Counted from the first letter of the stretch, positions 26,599 to 35,929 are shown. The stretch: DNA of 64,000 nucleotides from Aureibaculum algae (GCF_006065315.1 NZ_CP040749.1:4486001-4550000), one strand, 5' to 3'. Translations and numbers: made by a program. Notes: a model not told the origin generated them from the letters alone.

Positions 26599-28701
26599 TT
26601 ATACAGCTTTCGCTTCTAATTGTTTTTGAGCTTCTCTATACGCTCTAACTTTATTTAAAAACTGATTTGAATTTTCAATATACTTGGTAGCAAAATCTTT
26701 AGTGGGAGGAAATTTATTGATTTGGTATATCAAATCAGAAAAAGACGTTCCTAAAACTATTCTATCACTTTCAACAAAAAACTCATCAAACTGAGCAATA
26801 ATGCCAGCATGTGTATTTGTTTTTTTATTTTCAGCTAACAACATTGCTTTCGCTGAATTCACTAATGAACTATAAGCATGATAAATAGCACTTGAATATA
26901 CTTGATTATCAAATGCTTCTTCTGCATTTTCTATTTTCTCTTCACTTTCTAAAAACAGGGTAGCAATTAAATCAATAACAACACCTGCACATTCACCAAT
27001 ACCAATCTCTTTAAGGTATTTTTCTTCCTCACCCCAATCAATAAAATCAGATTGAACTAAATTATCTACGTCTTGTAAGTCATTTAAGAAATCGTAAAAA
27101 TACTTTTCACCTTTCTCTTTATAATAGTCAACAAATTGTTTTCCGTTAGCATTTGCTTCAAAATCATTTAATATTCTTCTAAGTGCTTCTGGTCCTCTTT
27201 TACTTGGAACTTTAACTACTTTATCTGCAAAGGCTCCATTACCGTTTCCTAAATTACCTCCACCTAACAATACTTGTAATGCTGGAGCAATTAATTTATC
27301 TGGAGTTCTTACGGTCATACCTTGAAAACCAATATTCGCCATATTATGCTGACCACAAGCATTCATACATCCACTTATTTTGATGACTAAATCTTCATTC
27401 TTTAAATACTGTGGGTATTCAGCTTTAAGCATACGCTCTAACTCTACCGCTATACCTGTACTACTTGCAATACCCAAATTACAGGTATCTGTACCAGGGC
27501 ACGCTGTAATATCTATGGCCTTATTATAACCCGCTTCAACAAATCCTAATTTCTCTAATTCTTGATAGAAAAAGGGAACTAAATCTTCCTTCACAAAAGG
27601 AATAACTATATTTTGACGTAATGTTAAACGTATTTCACCAGCGGCATATGTGTCTACCAAATCTGCTAATAACCGTGCTTTATCTGTATAAAAATCACCT
27701 AATAACACTTTGATACCTATGGCTACATAACCTTCTTGCTTTTGACGAATAAGGTTAGTAGATTTCCATAAATTGAATGCGTCTTGATCCTTAATTTCTA
27801 CTTCAGGTGCTTCTACCGAAACTGGTTTTGAAGCCACATAACGATCTGCATCAATAGCAATACTTTTAAACTCAATTGCCTTTTGCTCTTGAGCAATAAG
27901 CTCTTTAAAAGCATCTAAACCGATATCTTTTAATAAGAATTTCATCCTCGCTTTGGCTCTACTCTTACGCTCACCGTAACGATCAAAAACTCTTAAAACA
28001 CCTTCCATGATTGGAATAATTTTATCAGAAGCAACAAAATCATATAATACATCAGCATGACGTGGTTGAGAACCTAAACCTCCAGCCACAACAACTTTAA
28101 AACCGCGAACACCATTTTTAATTTTAGCAATGTAACCTATATCATGAAGGTAAGATAACCCCGTATCTTCATCTGTAGATGAGAAAGACACTTTAAATTT
28201 ACGCCCCATTTCTTGACAAATTGGGTTACGTAAAAAGAATTTATAAATGGCATCAGCATATGGCGACACATCAAAAGGTTCGTTAATATCTATTCCAGCT
28301 GTTTCAGATGCTGTTACATTTCTAACAACATTACCACAAGCTTCTCGAACTGTAACTTCATCTTTTTCTAATTCAGCCCATAACTCTGGAGTTCTATCTA
28401 AATCAACATAATGAATTTGAATATCTTGACGTGTCGTAATATGTAAACGTCCACGAGAATATTCATCAGATACTGCCGAAATTCTGCGTAACTGATTGCT
28501 CTTTAATTTACCGAAAGGTATTTTAATACGAATCATTTGAACACCTGCTTGTCGCTGACCGTAAACACCACGTGCTAAGCGAAGACTTCTAAATTTTTCT
28601 TCATCAATTTTACCATTATGAAATAGCTCAATTTTATTCGCTAATTCTATGATATCTTTTTCAACAACTGGATTTTCTAATTCTGTTCTAAAACTTTGCA
28701 T
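26599..28701 (-). CDS. Ferredoxin-type sulfite reductase with C-terminal HEPN domain
   Basis: A 700-residue protein. Residues 1-560 form the doubled sulfite/nitrite reductase fold; substrate-binding basic residues are in RLHITTRQDIQ, and the siroheme/[4Fe-4S] ligands are Cys401, Cys407 (ACPGTDTC) and Cys445, Cys449 (GCMNACGQH). It reduces sulfite to sulfide with six electrons. Residues of about 590-690 form a helical HEPN-like domain (EEAFDNQVYSSAIYHAYSSL) not needed for catalysis in other families; the RNase motif RxxxxH is not obvious. The gene leads siroheme, reductase and ferredoxin genes. Sulfite is preferred over nitrite from context. Confidence 0.93.
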   Translation of the reverse strand: MQSFRTELENPVVEKDIIELANKIELFHNGKIDEEKFRSLRLARGVYGQRQAGVQMIRIKIPFGKLKSNQLRRISAVSDEYSRGRLHITTRQDIQIHYVDLDRTPELWAELEKDEVTVREACGNVVRNVTASETAGIDINEPFDVSPYADAIYKFFLRNPICQEMGRKFKVSFSSTDEDTGLSYLHDIGYIAKIKNGVRGFKVVVAGGLGSQPRHADVLYDFVASDKIIPIMEGVLRVFDRYGERKSRAKARMKFLLKDIGLDAFKELIAQEQKAIEFKSIAIDADRYVASKPVSVEAPEVEIKDQDAFNLWKSTNLIRQKQEGYVAIGIKVLLGDFYTDKARLLADLVDTYAAGEIRLTLRQNIVIPFVKEDLVPFFYQELEKLGFVEAGYNKAIDITACPGTDTCNLGIASSTGIAVELERMLKAEYPQYLKNEDLVIKISGCMNACGQHNMANIGFQGMTVRTPDKLIAPALQVLLGGGNLGNGNGAFADKVVKVPSKRGPEALRRILNDFEANANGKQFVDYYKEKGEKYFYDFLNDLQDVDNLVQSDFIDWGEEEKYLKEIGIGECAGVVIDLIATLFLESEEKIENAEEAFDNQVYSSAIYHAYSSLVNSAKAMLLAENKKTNTHAGIIAQFDEFFVESDRIVLGTSFSDLIYQINKFPPTKDFATKYIENSNQFLNKVRAYREAQKQLEAKAV

Positions 28702-28736
28702 AATTGCTTTCCTAACTTACCTTCCCGGAGGAAAAG

Positions 28737-28845
28737 AACTCTCGTATGGATTTTTGAGAGTATTTAATTTATAATTTCCCTTTCTTATTAACACCTATAT
28801 CCTATAGGAATAGTAGTTTATTAAACGTGTTTTTTAATAAACTTA
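28737..28845 (-). promoter_or_regulatory. Structured leader of the sulfite reductase gene
   Basis: Three inverted repeats lie in this stretch: ACTCTC/GAGAGT, the palindrome CCTATA-TCC-TATAGG (28794-28808), and an 11-base AT-rich stem AGTTTATTAAA/TTTAATAAACT (28815-28843). The outer one may end cysN transcription; the palindrome could be an operator. No known riboswitch matches. The roles are inferred from structure only. Confidence 0.4.
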
Positions 28846-28898
28846 TTTAACTACCTTAAAATTCAATTGAATTTGAATTAAATTACTATTAATTCAAT

Positions 28899-30152
28899 TT
28901 AATTCTGACTGATGAAACCAGCCCCTACTGTATTATTGGTTTGTGTGTCAATTAATATAAATGAACCATTCGTTCTATGATTTTTAAAGGCATCGTAAAA
29001 AATAGGCTTGTTTAATTTAAAAGAAACAGATGCTATATCATTAACGCCTAACCCTAAAACATCTTCATTAATACCTGAATAATCTGGATTTATTTTATGA
29101 TGGATAGTGTCAACTTTTGCCAATACTTTATTCACTCCATGCTGAACAATATACTTAGCACCTGCAGTCAACTCTTTCGTATCCATCCAACATACTTGAG
29201 CCGTAAATTGCTTATCAATAGTAGGTATTTCACCAGCTTTAACAATCATATCTCCTCTACTCACATTAATATCGTCTTCCAATGTTATGGTTACTGAAGA
29301 CCTTCTTGAGGCTGTTTGATACTTTTTATCATAGAAATAAATGTCTTTTATTTTTGATTTTGTTTGTGATGGTAATACCACAACATCATCACCTACACTT
29401 AACTCACCACCATATACTTTACCTGCATATCCTCTAAAATCATGAAACTCATCAGTCTTAGGACGAATTACAAATTGTACTGGAAACCTAGGTGTACCCA
29501 CATTAAAAATGTCTTGTTTACCCAATGCCTCTAATCGATCTAAAATAGAAGGTCCCGTATACCAAGGCATATTTTCTGACTTACGTACAACATTATCACC
29601 TTTAAGTGCACTAACGGGTACAAAAGTTATCTTTTGATTTTGATAATCTCTTTTACTCATTAATGCTTCAAAATCAGCTTTTATGGCATTGTATTTTTCT
29701 TCAGAATAATCAACGAGATCCATTTTATTAATAGCTACAACAACCTCTTTAATTCTTAAAAGGTTATTGATAAAAAAATGACGATTGGTTTGTTCTATCA
29801 CACCTTTTCTAGCATCAATTAAAATTATTGCCGCTTGTGATGTTGACGCACCTGTAACCATATTTCTAGTATACTCAACATGACCTGGAGTATCTGCTAT
29901 AATATAACTTTTAGTAGCCGTTGAAAAATAGATATGAGCCACATCAATGGTAATACCTTGTTCTCTTTCTGCAACTAAACCATCAGTGGCTAAAGAAAAA
30001 TCAAGATAATCATATCCTTTTTGTTTACTTGTTTTTTCAATGGCTTCTAACTTATCATCTGTTAAAGATTTTGTATCATAAAGTATTCTTCCTATTAAGG
30101 TACTTTTACCATCATCTACACTACCTGCCGTTGCTATTTTTAAAACTTCCAT
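28899..30152 (-). CDS. cysN: Sulfate adenylyltransferase subunit 1 (GTPase)
   Basis: The 417-residue GTPase subunit drives the formation of APS from ATP and sulfate together with CysD. G motifs are clear: GSVDDGKSTLIGR (G1), DVAHIYF (G2 region), DTPGHVEYTRNM (G3) and AINKMDLVD (G4), followed by beta-barrel domains. It ends at the length of stand-alone CysN, with no C-terminal APS kinase domain. It follows cysD by 74 bases. Confidence 0.95.
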   Translation of the reverse strand: MEVLKIATAGSVDDGKSTLIGRILYDTKSLTDDKLEAIEKTSKQKGYDYLDFSLATDGLVAEREQGITIDVAHIYFSTATKSYIIADTPGHVEYTRNMVTGASTSQAAIILIDARKGVIEQTNRHFFINNLLRIKEVVVAINKMDLVDYSEEKYNAIKADFEALMSKRDYQNQKITFVPVSALKGDNVVRKSENMPWYTGPSILDRLEALGKQDIFNVGTPRFPVQFVIRPKTDEFHDFRGYAGKVYGGELSVGDDVVVLPSQTKSKIKDIYFYDKKYQTASRRSSVTITLEDDINVSRGDMIVKAGEIPTIDKQFTAQVCWMDTKELTAGAKYIVQHGVNKVLAKVDTIHHKINPDYSGINEDVLGLGVNDIASVSFKLNKPIFYDAFKNHRTNGSFILIDTQTNNTVGAGFISQN

Positions 30153-30226
30153 AATCTAATTTGTATTCTATTTTTCAGTCTTATTATTGATGAACTGATT
30201 ACTATAACTGGCTTTTGCCTTACCTA

Positions 30227-31174
30227 CTAAAAGTACCCTTGTTGTTTCCGTTTTTCCATAGCTGCTTCGCTACGTTTATCATCTATTCTTGCTCCTCTTT
30301 CTGAAATTGTAGATGCTCTAATTTCTCTAACAACAGATGTAATATCTGCTGCATCAGAAAGTACTGCTGCGGTACAACTCATATCACCAACTGTTCTAAA
30401 ACGCACTACACGATCAACAACTTCCTCATTATCATCTCTAAATACGACTTCATCATCTGCTGTCCAAATCATACCATCTCTTACAAAAGTTGCTCTTGTA
30501 TGAGCAAAATAAATAGATGGAATTTCAATGTCTTCTTTTTCTATATAAGACCAAACATCTAATTCAGTCCAATTTGAAATTGGAAAAACTCTTACGTTTT
30601 GACCTAATTCAATTTCACCATTTAACATGTCAAATAATTCTGGTCTTTGTTTTTTTTCATCCCATTGTCCAAAATCATCTCGTACAGAAAATATTCTTTC
30701 TTTAGCTCTTGCTTTTTCCTCATCTCTTCTAGCTCCACCAATACATGCATCAAATTTAAATTCTTCAATAGCATCTAACAACGTTGTTGTTTGTAATTGA
30801 TTTCTACTTGAATATCTTCCAGATTCTTCTTTTACCTTACCTTGATCAATAGAGTCTTGTACATTTCTAATAATCAATTCCAGGCCTAATTCCTTAACCA
30901 ACCTATCTCTAAACTCGATAGTTTCCGGAAAGTTATGCCCGGTATCAATATGCATTAAAGGGAAAGGTATTTTAGCAGGATAAAAAGCCTTTTGAGCCAA
31001 CCTTACTAACGTAATTGAATCTTTACCTCCTGAGAATAATAACACAGGTTTTTCAAATTGTGCTGCTACTTCTCTAAAAATATAAATTGCTTCATTTTCT
31101 AAAGAATTTATTGATGCTGTATTATTAATCACTGCTGTACCTTTTATATGTTCTATTTTTTCTATCGTCTCCAT
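30227..31174 (-). CDS. cysD: Sulfate adenylyltransferase subunit 2
   Basis: A 315-residue PP-loop ATP pyrophosphatase. The PP-loop is LLFSGGKDSITLVRLAQ (near residue 46), with HIDTGHNFPET and GGARRDEEKARAKER typical of CysD. It adenylates sulfate with the help of CysN. It is between cysH (24 bases) and cysN and belongs to the cys operon driven from 32137. Confidence 0.96.
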   Translation of the reverse strand: METIEKIEHIKGTAVINNTASINSLENEAIYIFREVAAQFEKPVLLFSGGKDSITLVRLAQKAFYPAKIPFPLMHIDTGHNFPETIEFRDRLVKELGLELIIRNVQDSIDQGKVKEESGRYSSRNQLQTTTLLDAIEEFKFDACIGGARRDEEKARAKERIFSVRDDFGQWDEKKQRPELFDMLNGEIELGQNVRVFPISNWTELDVWSYIEKEDIEIPSIYFAHTRATFVRDGMIWTADDEVVFRDDNEEVVDRVVRFRTVGDMSCTAAVLSDAADITSVVREIRASTISERGARIDDKRSEAAMEKRKQQGYF

Positions 31175-31198
31175 TTCTCTTTAGTTTGTTGCTGTTTA

Positions 31199-31813
31199 TT
31201 AAGAATGCAATCCACATTCTCTATTCTCTAGCACTTTTGTTGGATCAAAATATTTAAATTCATTTGGCAAACTATTTGCTTCCAAATAAGCATCCAGTTC
31301 TTCATCACTATAATGATAAAACGGACTCACTTTCAATAAGCCATTCGCATCTTGCGATAAAATATCAATACTATCTCTAAACGCAGTTTGCCCTTTTCTT
31401 AAATTTGTAAACCACACGTCAGGCGTATGTTCAGCCATCGCTCTTTTAAAAGGCTCTAATTTTACTTGTTCTGTAAATATTTTATGCTTCGCATCGTCTA
31501 CATTCGGAATACCTAAAACAACATCTCTATGAGCTGAAGTTTGTTTAGGCACATACAACGCTATATTTAATTCCAATTTATCAATCAGCTCTTCCGCATG
31601 TTTATAAGTATTAGGTGTATTGTAGCCTGTATCACACCAAATAACCTTAATATCATTTTTAACCTGAGATACTGCATGTAAAATTGCAACTTCATAAGGT
31701 CTAAAGTTTGTGGTAAGCACAGGTGCTTTTGCTATAGCTATTGCCCATTCAATTATTTGCACAGGTGTTTTCGCACTTAATTCTTTATTAAGTTCTTCTA
31801 AATTCAATTCCAT
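31199..31813 (-). CDS. cysH: Phosphoadenylylsulfate reductase type CysH
   Basis: A PP-loop protein of 204 residues from the ATG at 31813; an ATG at 31840 would add nine residues but lies inside the DUF2061 gene. I prefer 31813 because it makes the TAATG coupling used elsewhere and has GGGGG just upstream. Motifs are VIWCDTGYNTPNTYK and LRKGQTAFRDS, and the catalytic Cys is in the C-terminal RECGLHS. The two CC pairs that hold the iron-sulfur cluster of APS reductases are absent, so it is of the PAPS-using, thioredoxin-dependent type. It would need an APS kinase, which is not in this window. Confidence 0.88.
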   Translation of the reverse strand: MELNLEELNKELSAKTPVQIIEWAIAIAKAPVLTTNFRPYEVAILHAVSQVKNDIKVIWCDTGYNTPNTYKHAEELIDKLELNIALYVPKQTSAHRDVVLGIPNVDDAKHKIFTEQVKLEPFKRAMAEHTPDVWFTNLRKGQTAFRDSIDILSQDANGLLKVSPFYHYSDEELDAYLEANSLPNEFKYFDPTKVLENRECGLHS

Positions 31814-32067
31814 TATTTCCCCCATTTTATATTGTTCCATGCTCTTTCATGAAAAAAGTACAAGATCATTTTTGATACTAATTCTATACCTCCAATAGAT
31901 AATGCCAACGTCATAGTACCTGTGATAAACCATGAAATTAAAACCGTATCTAAAGTTCCTATGATTCTCCAGCTTATTGTTTTTACTGCACTTCTGCGAA
32001 TATTCTCACCTGATGAATCAGATACTTGTTTCTCTGTTTTTCGGTTAAAGACCTGTTCTAAAATCAT
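31813..32067 (-). CDS. DUF2061 membrane protein
   Basis: An 84-residue protein with the DUF2061 pattern: RRSAVKTISWRIIGTLDTVLI and ISWFITGTMTLALSIGGIELVSKMILYFFHERAW. It has two membrane helices. The family is often next to, or fused with, sulfate-assimilation genes such as the APS kinase gene, but its role is unknown. Here it is the first gene of the cys operon and overlaps the preferred cysH start by one base. Confidence 0.88.
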   Translation of the reverse strand: MILEQVFNRKTEKQVSDSSGENIRRSAVKTISWRIIGTLDTVLISWFITGTMTLALSIGGIELVSKMILYFFHERAWNNIKWGK

Positions 32068-32106
32068 TTGCTATCTTATTTCCTATAGATTTACTAGACT
32101 AAAGGG

Positions 32107-32137
32107 CAAATCTAAACTATTTCTTTAAAGTACAAAA
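32107..32137 (-). promoter_or_regulatory. Promoter of the sulfate assimilation operon
   Basis: On the minus strand TTTTG and TAGATTTG are separated by 18 bases, close to the Bacteroidetes consensus TTTG-N19-TAnnTTTG. It lies 40 bases before the DUF2061 start and should drive DUF2061, cysH, cysD and cysN. Confidence 0.7.
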
Positions 32138-32169
32138 GAAATAATAAGGTTTTTTGAAGTTTTTTAATC

Positions 32170-34110
32170 TCAATTAATAGGAAACATTTGGCTAATCACT
32201 TCCTTATTCTTCTCGGCAGCTGTATTTTGAGAATCTTTTCCATACATTATATCCAAACGGTCTTGGTATTTTATGGTGATTTTATGTCGAACCATTTTTA
32301 AGGTAGAATTGATTAGAAAGTTTGCTTCTGAAAATTCTTCCTTTATGATTTGAAAATTAGAGGGAATCCATTTGGATGGGAATTTTCCTTTAAACTCAGG
32401 TTGTTTACTAAATGCTAATAATTCCTTTTTCAATTTCTGAAGTAGCTGATCGGCATCAACCTTTTTGTGAGCTTTAATAAACGACTGAACATGCATGTTA
32501 TTTAATGTAATTAATGCCGTGGTATATTTTTTATGATCATTATAAATCATAATTTGTTCAATTAAAGGAGAAACATTAATAATAGCCTCTTCAATTTCTT
32601 CCGGAGAATATTTTTCACCATCTTCTGAGATCAGCAATGCTTTTTCTCTACCTACCACAACTAAAAAGTTGTCTTTATCTATAAAGCCTAAATCGCCAGT
32701 AAAGAGCCAGCCCTCTTTTATAGTTTCTTTGGTAGCCTCTTCATTTTTATAATATCCCTTCATCACATTATCACCTTTAATACAGATTTCCCCTCGTTGT
32801 CCTTTGGGGAGTTCGACACCATTTTCGTCACAAATTTTACATAACATATTGTTTAAAATAATACCCGATGTTCCCATTTTATGGGCAAAAGGCGTATTAG
32901 TTGAAATGATTGGTGATGCCTCTGTTAGTCCATATCCTTGATACACAGGTATGCCAATCGCTTTATAGAATTGCTGTTGTTTAATGTCCAATAAAGCACC
33001 ACCACCCACAAAAAATTCAATTTCGGACCCAAAAATTAACCGTAGTTTCTTAAATATTAATTTTTCTGCAATCATATAATTAAAGTATGTTGCCACCTGA
33101 GTCATTGTACCTGGTTTGGTAAAACCATCACCATTTCTGAGAATTCCAGCTTTTAAACCACGTCTAAAAATTCCTTCAATAAACGGTCCTTTTGATTTGA
33201 TACCATCCTTTATCTTATTTATAAAATTTCCAGTTAAGGCCGGTACTGTCAATAAAAAATTAGGTTTGGCTTCCACTAAATTAATAGGTATGTTTTTCAA
33301 TGCATTCATACCACCTCCACGAGCATCAACAAAATGAATAGAAATACCACAGACCAATGCTGTATACAAACCAATAGTATGAGCGAATGAATGATCTGTC
33401 GGTAAAATAATCAATGTAGATATTAACTCTCCAATTTTAAAAGTATTTACGGCTTCATTACTATTAGAAAAATAATTTAAATGAGTCAGCATTATCCCTT
33501 TTGGGTTACCTGTTGTACCCGAAGTATAGGAGATTGTAACAACATCATTTTCTTGAGTATTGTTTTCATTTTCTTCGATTTTCTTTAAATTTACCTCTAA
33601 TTTCGAAACACCTAGTTCATACAAATCATCGATAAAAAGAAGTTGTTTTTCATCAAAATTAGCGGCTTTACAAATTTCGCTAATTTTAGCAGAAGGCTTA
33701 TCCAATACTATAATCTTCAAATCTAAATTTTCATATAAATTCCAAGATCCAATAACCTTTTCTAAGGTATTTTCTGAGATTACAAAAAACTTAGCTCCAG
33801 AATGGTTAACGCGAAATGGCACCTCTTCTGGCAATAATTTTATAGACAGTGGTACAATAACACTACTTGCATATAGGGTTGCAAATTCTGAAATTACCCA
33901 ATCTATTTTCGCTTCAGATAAAATAGCGACTTTATCTTTAGCATTTACGCCCAATTCAATAAATGCAGATGCTAACTTTAATGCTCTTTCTTTTGCCTCA
34001 CTAAAGGTGATCCTATCCCAACCTGAATCGTTTTTTTGACTTAAATAACTATTATCTTTATAGGTAACTGATGCCTCGTTGAGCATCTTAAACACAGTTC
34101 GTTTTTGCAT
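32170..34110 (-). CDS. Long-chain fatty acid--CoA ligase family protein
   Basis: A 646-residue AMP-binding enzyme that activates a carboxylic acid, most likely a fatty acid, to its CoA thioester. Motifs are TISYTSGTTGNPKGIM (A3), VYQGYGLTEASPII (A5), GWLFTGDLGFID (A7) and VVVGREKALLISEDGEKYSPEEIE in the C-terminal lid. It has no link to the sulfur genes on either side and has 102 bases before the cys promoter and 103 after the Rrf2 gene. Membrane signals are absent. Chain length cannot be told. Confidence 0.92.
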   Translation of the reverse strand: MQKRTVFKMLNEASVTYKDNSYLSQKNDSGWDRITFSEAKERALKLASAFIELGVNAKDKVAILSEAKIDWVISEFATLYASSVIVPLSIKLLPEEVPFRVNHSGAKFFVISENTLEKVIGSWNLYENLDLKIIVLDKPSAKISEICKAANFDEKQLLFIDDLYELGVSKLEVNLKKIEENENNTQENDVVTISYTSGTTGNPKGIMLTHLNYFSNSNEAVNTFKIGELISTLIILPTDHSFAHTIGLYTALVCGISIHFVDARGGGMNALKNIPINLVEAKPNFLLTVPALTGNFINKIKDGIKSKGPFIEGIFRRGLKAGILRNGDGFTKPGTMTQVATYFNYMIAEKLIFKKLRLIFGSEIEFFVGGGALLDIKQQQFYKAIGIPVYQGYGLTEASPIISTNTPFAHKMGTSGIILNNMLCKICDENGVELPKGQRGEICIKGDNVMKGYYKNEEATKETIKEGWLFTGDLGFIDKDNFLVVVGREKALLISEDGEKYSPEEIEEAIINVSPLIEQIMIYNDHKKYTTALITLNNMHVQSFIKAHKKVDADQLLQKLKKELLAFSKQPEFKGKFPSKWIPSNFQIIKEEFSEANFLINSTLKMVRHKITIKYQDRLDIMYGKDSQNTAAEKNKEVISQMFPIN

Positions 34111-34213
34111 TTTATTAAATTCTAGAAATCAAAAATAAGCTATTTTTTTCGCCTTTTAAAAATACGAAAAATAATAGTGAATGGATTTTGATTGAAAAGG
34201 AAAAAAAGAAGTA

Positions 34214-34621
34214 TTAAATAAGATCGGCGAGTGTTTTGTGATCAAATATTTTTAGTGTACTATCTCTTACCTCGAGCATGAGATGACGGACTTCACATGT
34301 TTCCTCATCAACACAGTCTGCACATTTTTCATAAAAATTAAGACTAACACAAGGCGTCAAAGCAATGGGACCTTCTAAAACACGGATAACGTCAGACATT
34401 TTTATATCTTCAGGATTTTTTAATAAGTAGTAACCACCACCTTTACCTTTTTTTGACCCTAAGAATCCACTTTTACGCAAAGTCAATAAAATACTTTCTA
34501 AAAATTTTCGAGAGATATTCTCCTTTTCAGAAATGGTGGCAATCTGAACTGGTGTTCTATCCTTTTCTCTTGCCAAATAGGAAAGAGCCTTAAGTCCGTA
34601 TTTTGTTTTTTTCGAAAGCAT
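34214..34621 (-). CDS. Rrf2-family transcription regulator
   Basis: A 135-residue protein with the winged helix of the Rrf2 family (MLSKKTKYGLKALSYLAREK, then ENISRKFLESILLTLRKSGF and GGGYYLLKNPEDI as wing). Four cysteines follow in the region where IscR and NsrR bind an Fe-S cluster: Cys91, Cys100, Cys103 and Cys109. It lies 24 bases upstream of nothing obvious but directly after the metZ-like gene, inside the sulfur cluster, so control of cysteine or Fe-S metabolism (as with CymR or IscR) is a reasonable inference. The spacing of the cysteines fits a cluster-binding member. Confidence 0.9.
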   Translation of the reverse strand: MLSKKTKYGLKALSYLAREKDRTPVQIATISEKENISRKFLESILLTLRKSGFLGSKKGKGGGYYLLKNPEDIKMSDVIRVLEGPIALTPCVSLNFYEKCADCVDEETCEVRHLMLEVRDSTLKIFDHKTLADLI

Positions 34622-34645
34622 TGTACTGCGAAAGTACTAAATTTT

Positions 34646-35821
34646 TTAACTACTTTTTAGTGCTTGATCTAAATCTTGAATTATATCATTTACATTCTCT
34701 AATCCTACAGAAACTCTTACTAAACCGTCAGTAATTCCGGTTTCTAATCTATCTTCTTTACTTAATTTACCATGTGTAGTTGAGGCAGGATGCGTAACAA
34801 TGGTTCTCGTATCACCTAAATTAGCAGAAAGCGAACAGATTGCTAAAGCATTTAAAAACTTTTTACCAGCTTCTACTCCTCCTTTAACTTCAAAAGCTAC
34901 AATATTACCACCGGCCTTCATTTGTTTTTTAGCAAGAACATATTGCGGGTGCGACTTTAAAAAAGGATACTTTACTATATTAACTTGCCCATGGCTTTCT
35001 AAAAATTCTGCAATTTTTAAAGCATTTTCACAATGCTTATCCACTCGAACCGCCAACGTTTCTAAACTTTTTGATAACACCCAAGCGTTAAAGGGAGACA
35101 ATGCTGGCCCTGTGTTTCTTGCAAATAAATAAATTTCTCTTATTAAATCAGCTCTACCCACGGTAACTCCCCCCATTACTCTACCCTGTCCGTCAATTAA
35201 TTTAGTGGCAGAATGTATTACCAAATCAGCTCCAAACTTTATAGGATTCTGTAAATAAGGTGTGGCAAAACAATTATCAATTACAAGTAATATATTATGC
35301 TCTTTAGCAATACTCCCCAACAGCTCTAAATCTAAAATATCAACAGCTGGATTGGTAGGACTCTCGGCATATAAAATTTTTGTATTCTTCGTAATTAAAC
35401 TTTCAATTTTATCTAACTCATCAATTTTAAAATAACTCGTAGTAATATTCCATTTTGGTAAAAACTTTGTAAATAAACCATGAGTAGAACCAAAAACAGA
35501 ACGTGCCGAAACAATATGATCTCCTGCATTTAACAACGCAGCAAACGTTGAAAAAACGGCAGACATACCTGTTGCAAAAGCAACACCTTGCTCCGCTCCT
35601 TCCATTTTACAAATTTTATCTACAAATTCTGAATTATTTGGATTTGTAAAACGACTGTAAATATTACGTTCTTTTTCTTCAGCAAAAGAAGCCCGCATAT
35701 CTTCAGCATCTTCAAATACAAAACTAGACGTTAAATATATTGGATTAGAATGTTCTAAAAATTGTGAACGCTCAGTTTGAGTTCTAATGGCTTCTGTTTC
35801 GAAGTTTTTTTGTTTAGACAT
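34646..35821 (-). CDS. O-succinylhomoserine/O-acetylhomoserine sulfhydrylase, MetZ-like
   Basis: A 391-residue PLP enzyme of the Cys/Met metabolism family. It shows NPNNSEFVDKICKMEGAE, FATGMSAVFSTFAAL and YAESPTNPAVDILDL; the PLP lysine is in DLVIHSATKLIDGQGRVMGG, and the C-terminal VRVSVGLENVNDIIQDL. The family makes homocysteine from an activated homoserine and sulfide, or acts in transsulfuration; the exact substrate cannot be told. A second enzyme of the family (39344) is more like O-acetylhomoserine sulfhydrylase, so the two may differ in substrate. A GC-rich palindrome and a promoter lie in its leader. Confidence 0.87.
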   Translation of the reverse strand: MSKQKNFETEAIRTQTERSQFLEHSNPIYLTSSFVFEDAEDMRASFAEEKERNIYSRFTNPNNSEFVDKICKMEGAEQGVAFATGMSAVFSTFAALLNAGDHIVSARSVFGSTHGLFTKFLPKWNITTSYFKIDELDKIESLITKNTKILYAESPTNPAVDILDLELLGSIAKEHNILLVIDNCFATPYLQNPIKFGADLVIHSATKLIDGQGRVMGGVTVGRADLIREIYLFARNTGPALSPFNAWVLSKSLETLAVRVDKHCENALKIAEFLESHGQVNIVKYPFLKSHPQYVLAKKQMKAGGNIVAFEVKGGVEAGKKFLNALAICSLSANLGDTRTIVTHPASTTHGKLSKEDRLETGITDGLVRVSVGLENVNDIIQDLDQALKSS

Positions 35822-35884
35822 GCATAATGTTTTAGATTTGAAATGAACAGAGACAGTTATATTAGTTACTTGAACACCCCTAAA

Positions 35885-35900
35885 GTCCCCTCAAGGGGAC
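35885..35900. repeat. GC-rich palindrome GTCCCCTCAAGGGGAC
   Basis: A perfect 16-base palindrome (7-base arms) with CCCCTAAA just before it stands out in very AT-rich surroundings. It lies in the leader of the metZ-like gene. The shape resembles small extragenic palindromes found scattered in flavobacterial genomes; no second copy was noticed in this window. Confidence 0.6.
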
Positions 35901-35929
35901 AATTATTAAATTTAAACTTTTTTTAGTAA

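Noticed and set aside
33560..34039. 159-codon frame antisense to the acyl-CoA ligase gene
   Set aside because: It is the mirror of a well-conserved gene; composition is Ser/Phe-rich as expected for an antisense frame.
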